Assembly: GCA_963920665.1 (NCBI GenBank)
Contig: OY987263.1
Location: 37,126,547-37,190,546 of the forward strand
Direction of reading: 5' to 3'
Origin: Straminergon stramineum
Lineage: Eukaryota; Streptophyta; Bryopsida; Hypnales; Calliergonaceae
Length of the DNA: 64,000 bases
Part shown: in pieces, positions 61,721-64,000 of the stretch
Layout: every line of letters begins with the position of its first letter
Numbering within the stretch: position 1 is the first letter of the stretch
Notes under the pieces: model-generated
Databases searched by the model: none
What the model saw: the letters and a program-made list of their open reading frames with translations, nothing else
Told to the model about the DNA's origin: nothing
Translations under genes and position numbers: made by a program

Positions 61721-63600
61721 CAACAACATTGGGTGAGTGGGTCTTTCATACGCACTCACCCCATCAAAACCCAACAAAATAAAGACAAATATTCTTGCTA
61801 GATTTTTTCATATTAGGGTTAGTCACGGCTTCTTCATTGCACTCCCATTCTTCACAAAATCACGATGTGGCAATTTAGTGATGCCTTGCAACAAGCTCTC
61901 AGTGGCAAAATATACTTCCACAAAGAATGGGCAAAGTTTTCTCAACATTCGGTATTTTCCTCTGGAGCTAAAGAATGGGTGCATGGAAGAGTTCACAAGC
62001 TAAGTATATTCTGTAACCCACATCACCTACCCTGTACTACGAACAAACAATGACCCGACACTTGCAATACTTGTGTATTTGTAGTTGGAGGTGAACTCGT
62101 TTTTTGTAGGAGTCATCCATGCTATGCAAAAGGGATGTCATACCTTCTTCACTCGGGACTGCTACACATTGGCTCTTGTTTTCTCTTGTTATTGTTTCAT
62201 TCTTTAATGAACTTTGAATTGATGAAGAAGCCATGACTACCCCTCTTGCAAGATTTTTTTCAAAAAAGAAGACAGAATGGAGAGAAGACGATTCATCACT
62301 CCTTTCAGACAATTTCTATTCATTTCTGATAACACCTCCACATTTTGACATTTGTCAAGCACTCCTCTCGTGATCCTATCCATTTCCTCTACTTGTCACA
62401 CAAGTATTTCTTCCTCATCAAGATGGAGGGAAGGATAATTGTTGCTCTATTTTTGCTTCATAACAGATCTTGCATAGCATTTTGCACATCTTTTTGACTT
62501 TGACTAGAGCCACTATACTAGCACATGATACTTGTTTAAAATAATATATCTCTATATGTATTTTAAATTGCTTGCATGAGTTCCTAGGAATGATACTATA
62601 GCAAGATTCCTCAAGTTACTGGAATAGACCGATTGGTCTCCCAAGAATACCACCCTTGATTTTCGACCCATGTGTTGGACTTGATGGAATAGACTTCCAA
62701 CATTCTAGTCTACCACGACTAATATCCTCCATGTTGCAATTCAAGCATTATTGCTTTGGGTAGAAAGTTTTTCATGCATAACAATTGTAATAGCAAGCCT
62801 TTCTAACCAAACAAACCCCCTAAAAACACATTAAATGAAAATATTGATTGATCAACAAACTTCTGTCATGTCCTCGAAAAACTTCCTTCTTGTTGGATCT
62901 CCATAAAGCTAGCAATTGAGGGTCCATGCCTAACCTACACCCAAGCCACCATTCAAACACTTAGTTAGAATCATGAAGTATGCAAGGTGTCTTCAGCACA
63001 AAAATCAGTTGTTATTCGTATTGCAATCACAAGCTACTTTGATCCGTTAGTAAGAAAATATTTTGCCCTCCATTCATCTATGTCCGACCTTTTCATCCAT
63101 GCCAATACTCCGAGTAAACCTCTGCAACAACTTGTAGTATGGTGAACGAAGGTGGTTCTGATCCCTCCATGCTTCTACGTTGGTTTGCACCCTAGTTTAT
63201 CTAGAGCTTGGCTCTCGTAGTTAGTCACACTCATATACAAGAAAAATAGCAAAGGAGGCACAACTTTGAATTTGGCTTCCTTTTATTTTTTATGCAAATG
63301 TCTTTTGCCTCAATATAGCGGCACCTGGTCATTTCCTCTTGTGGTCTTATAGTGCAGGTGTTTCATTAGCTACTAATTTAAACTTGCACATTAATTTTTC
63401 CTAGGTCCTTTTATAAAAAAGACACTCCTTCATTACCTAGGACATACTCCCTGACTTACAATGGTTCTAACCACTGTTAGTTTTGTAATTTCAGTCTAGT
63501 CACTTAGGTACCACCAGATTCATTCCTTGTCAGGACAATGTCGTAATGTGGGCTATCTAGTATTTGAAGTTGACATCTTTATTAGTTTCAAAAATGTTGA
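61721..63600. other. No gene recognised
   Basis: Overlapping plus-strand frames at 61737-62053 start MGLSYALTPSKP and MWQFSDALQQAL and end in a possible donor (gtaacc) near 62013; they are too short to identify. The rest is AT-rich with no repeats noticed. Confidence 0.3.
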
Positions 63601-63632
63601 TAGTATTGGGCATTGTTAGTATTGTTAGTGTT

Positions 63633-63667
63633 ATTAGTTGTTAGTTGTTAGTTGTTAGTTGTTAGTA
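63633..63667 (+). repeat. Heptanucleotide array (ttagttg)n
   Basis: Five uninterrupted units of ttagttg, preceded by related gttagtattg sequence from about 63605. It is a short simple-sequence expansion. Confidence 0.85.
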
Positions 63668-64000
63668 TTGTATGTTGGGAGGTGTTAGAGTAAGGAGGTC
63701 GTTGTTGTTGACCATGTAATTGCTGGTTGATAACTAGCTTGTTATAAGTTGATACAAAGGTAGTAGAATTAGGGTTAGGGTTAGCCGTCGGGGTTTGTGG
63801 AAGCTACTTGAGGTAAAGGTTGGTCCTTTTGCTCACTCTCTTGCTTTGTTTTCTTATTTTGAGTGATGGGAGTGGAGGGATGGACTTGAGAATGGAGAGT
63901 TGTTTTGTTGTGAAGATTTATTTGGAGTAAAGCGTTGGTTTGAGGGAGTTTTGTGTTGCATTTTGTAAAAGTGTTGGATGGATTCAAAATTTTAAATCTG

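Noticed and set aside
63769..63784. Telomere-like ttagggttagggttag
   Set aside because: Fewer than three units, not at an end, and not the usual plant heptamer TTTAGGG; chance occurrence is likely.
1..64000. CRISPR array, prokaryotic operons or organellar DNA
   Set aside because: No regularly spaced repeats with unique spacers, no dense gene packing; introns and plant transposons show nuclear plant DNA.

Overview
The window is nuclear DNA from a land plant. The evidence is a spliced plant-type lysine/histidine transporter (LHT) gene with GC-rich exons, a decayed intron-bearing relic of plant-type eIF2-beta, a decayed plant mariner (DD39D) transposase, and many plant transposon types (CACTA-, Stowaway- and PIF/Harbinger-like elements, LTR segments, a SINE). 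Most of the 64 kb is AT-rich, transposon-derived and without genes, which suggests a large repeat-rich genome. The sequence alone does not fix the lineage.

Layout. 1-2350 is one copy of a segmental duplication whose partner is 56943-58290, just upstream of the LHT gene; the left copy has since received a SINE, a TIR element and a CACTA MITE. 2387-4385 is a cluster of nested CACTA-type MITEs, with a further copy at 12363-12692. 5096-5865 is a decayed unknown reading frame. 5900-11240, 17596-22680 and 34883-38677 are three related blocks that look like minus-strand LTR retrotransposon remains with a conserved TATA box. 14777-15830 and 38714-40025 are two copies of a second LTR-like repeat. 24041-27622 is a possible CACTA-type element holding a 570-bp foldback element. 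29781-31095 is the broken mariner transposase. 41072-41275 is a perfect 204-bp palindrome with CACTA ends. 42287-42832 is a Stowaway-like MITE. 44831-45832 is the eIF2-beta relic. 49966-51227 is a PIF/Harbinger-like element with a foldback element inside it.

The only gene that looks intact is the LHT-type amino-acid transporter on the minus strand, 51693-56240: six coding exons, all splice phases consistent, 463 aa. Its promoter-proximal segment, including the first coding exon, is tandemly duplicated. This gives two first exons of 51 nt that both splice in frame to exon 2. An intron minisatellite abuts one of its splice donors, and two AATAAA signals follow the stop. Because the upstream flank of this gene is repeated at the left edge of the window, a second, tandem LHT gene is predicted just outside the left end.

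No RNA gene, CRISPR array or prokaryotic feature was found. Exon and element boundaries were read by eye; repeat boundaries are approximate unless a target-site duplication is quoted.
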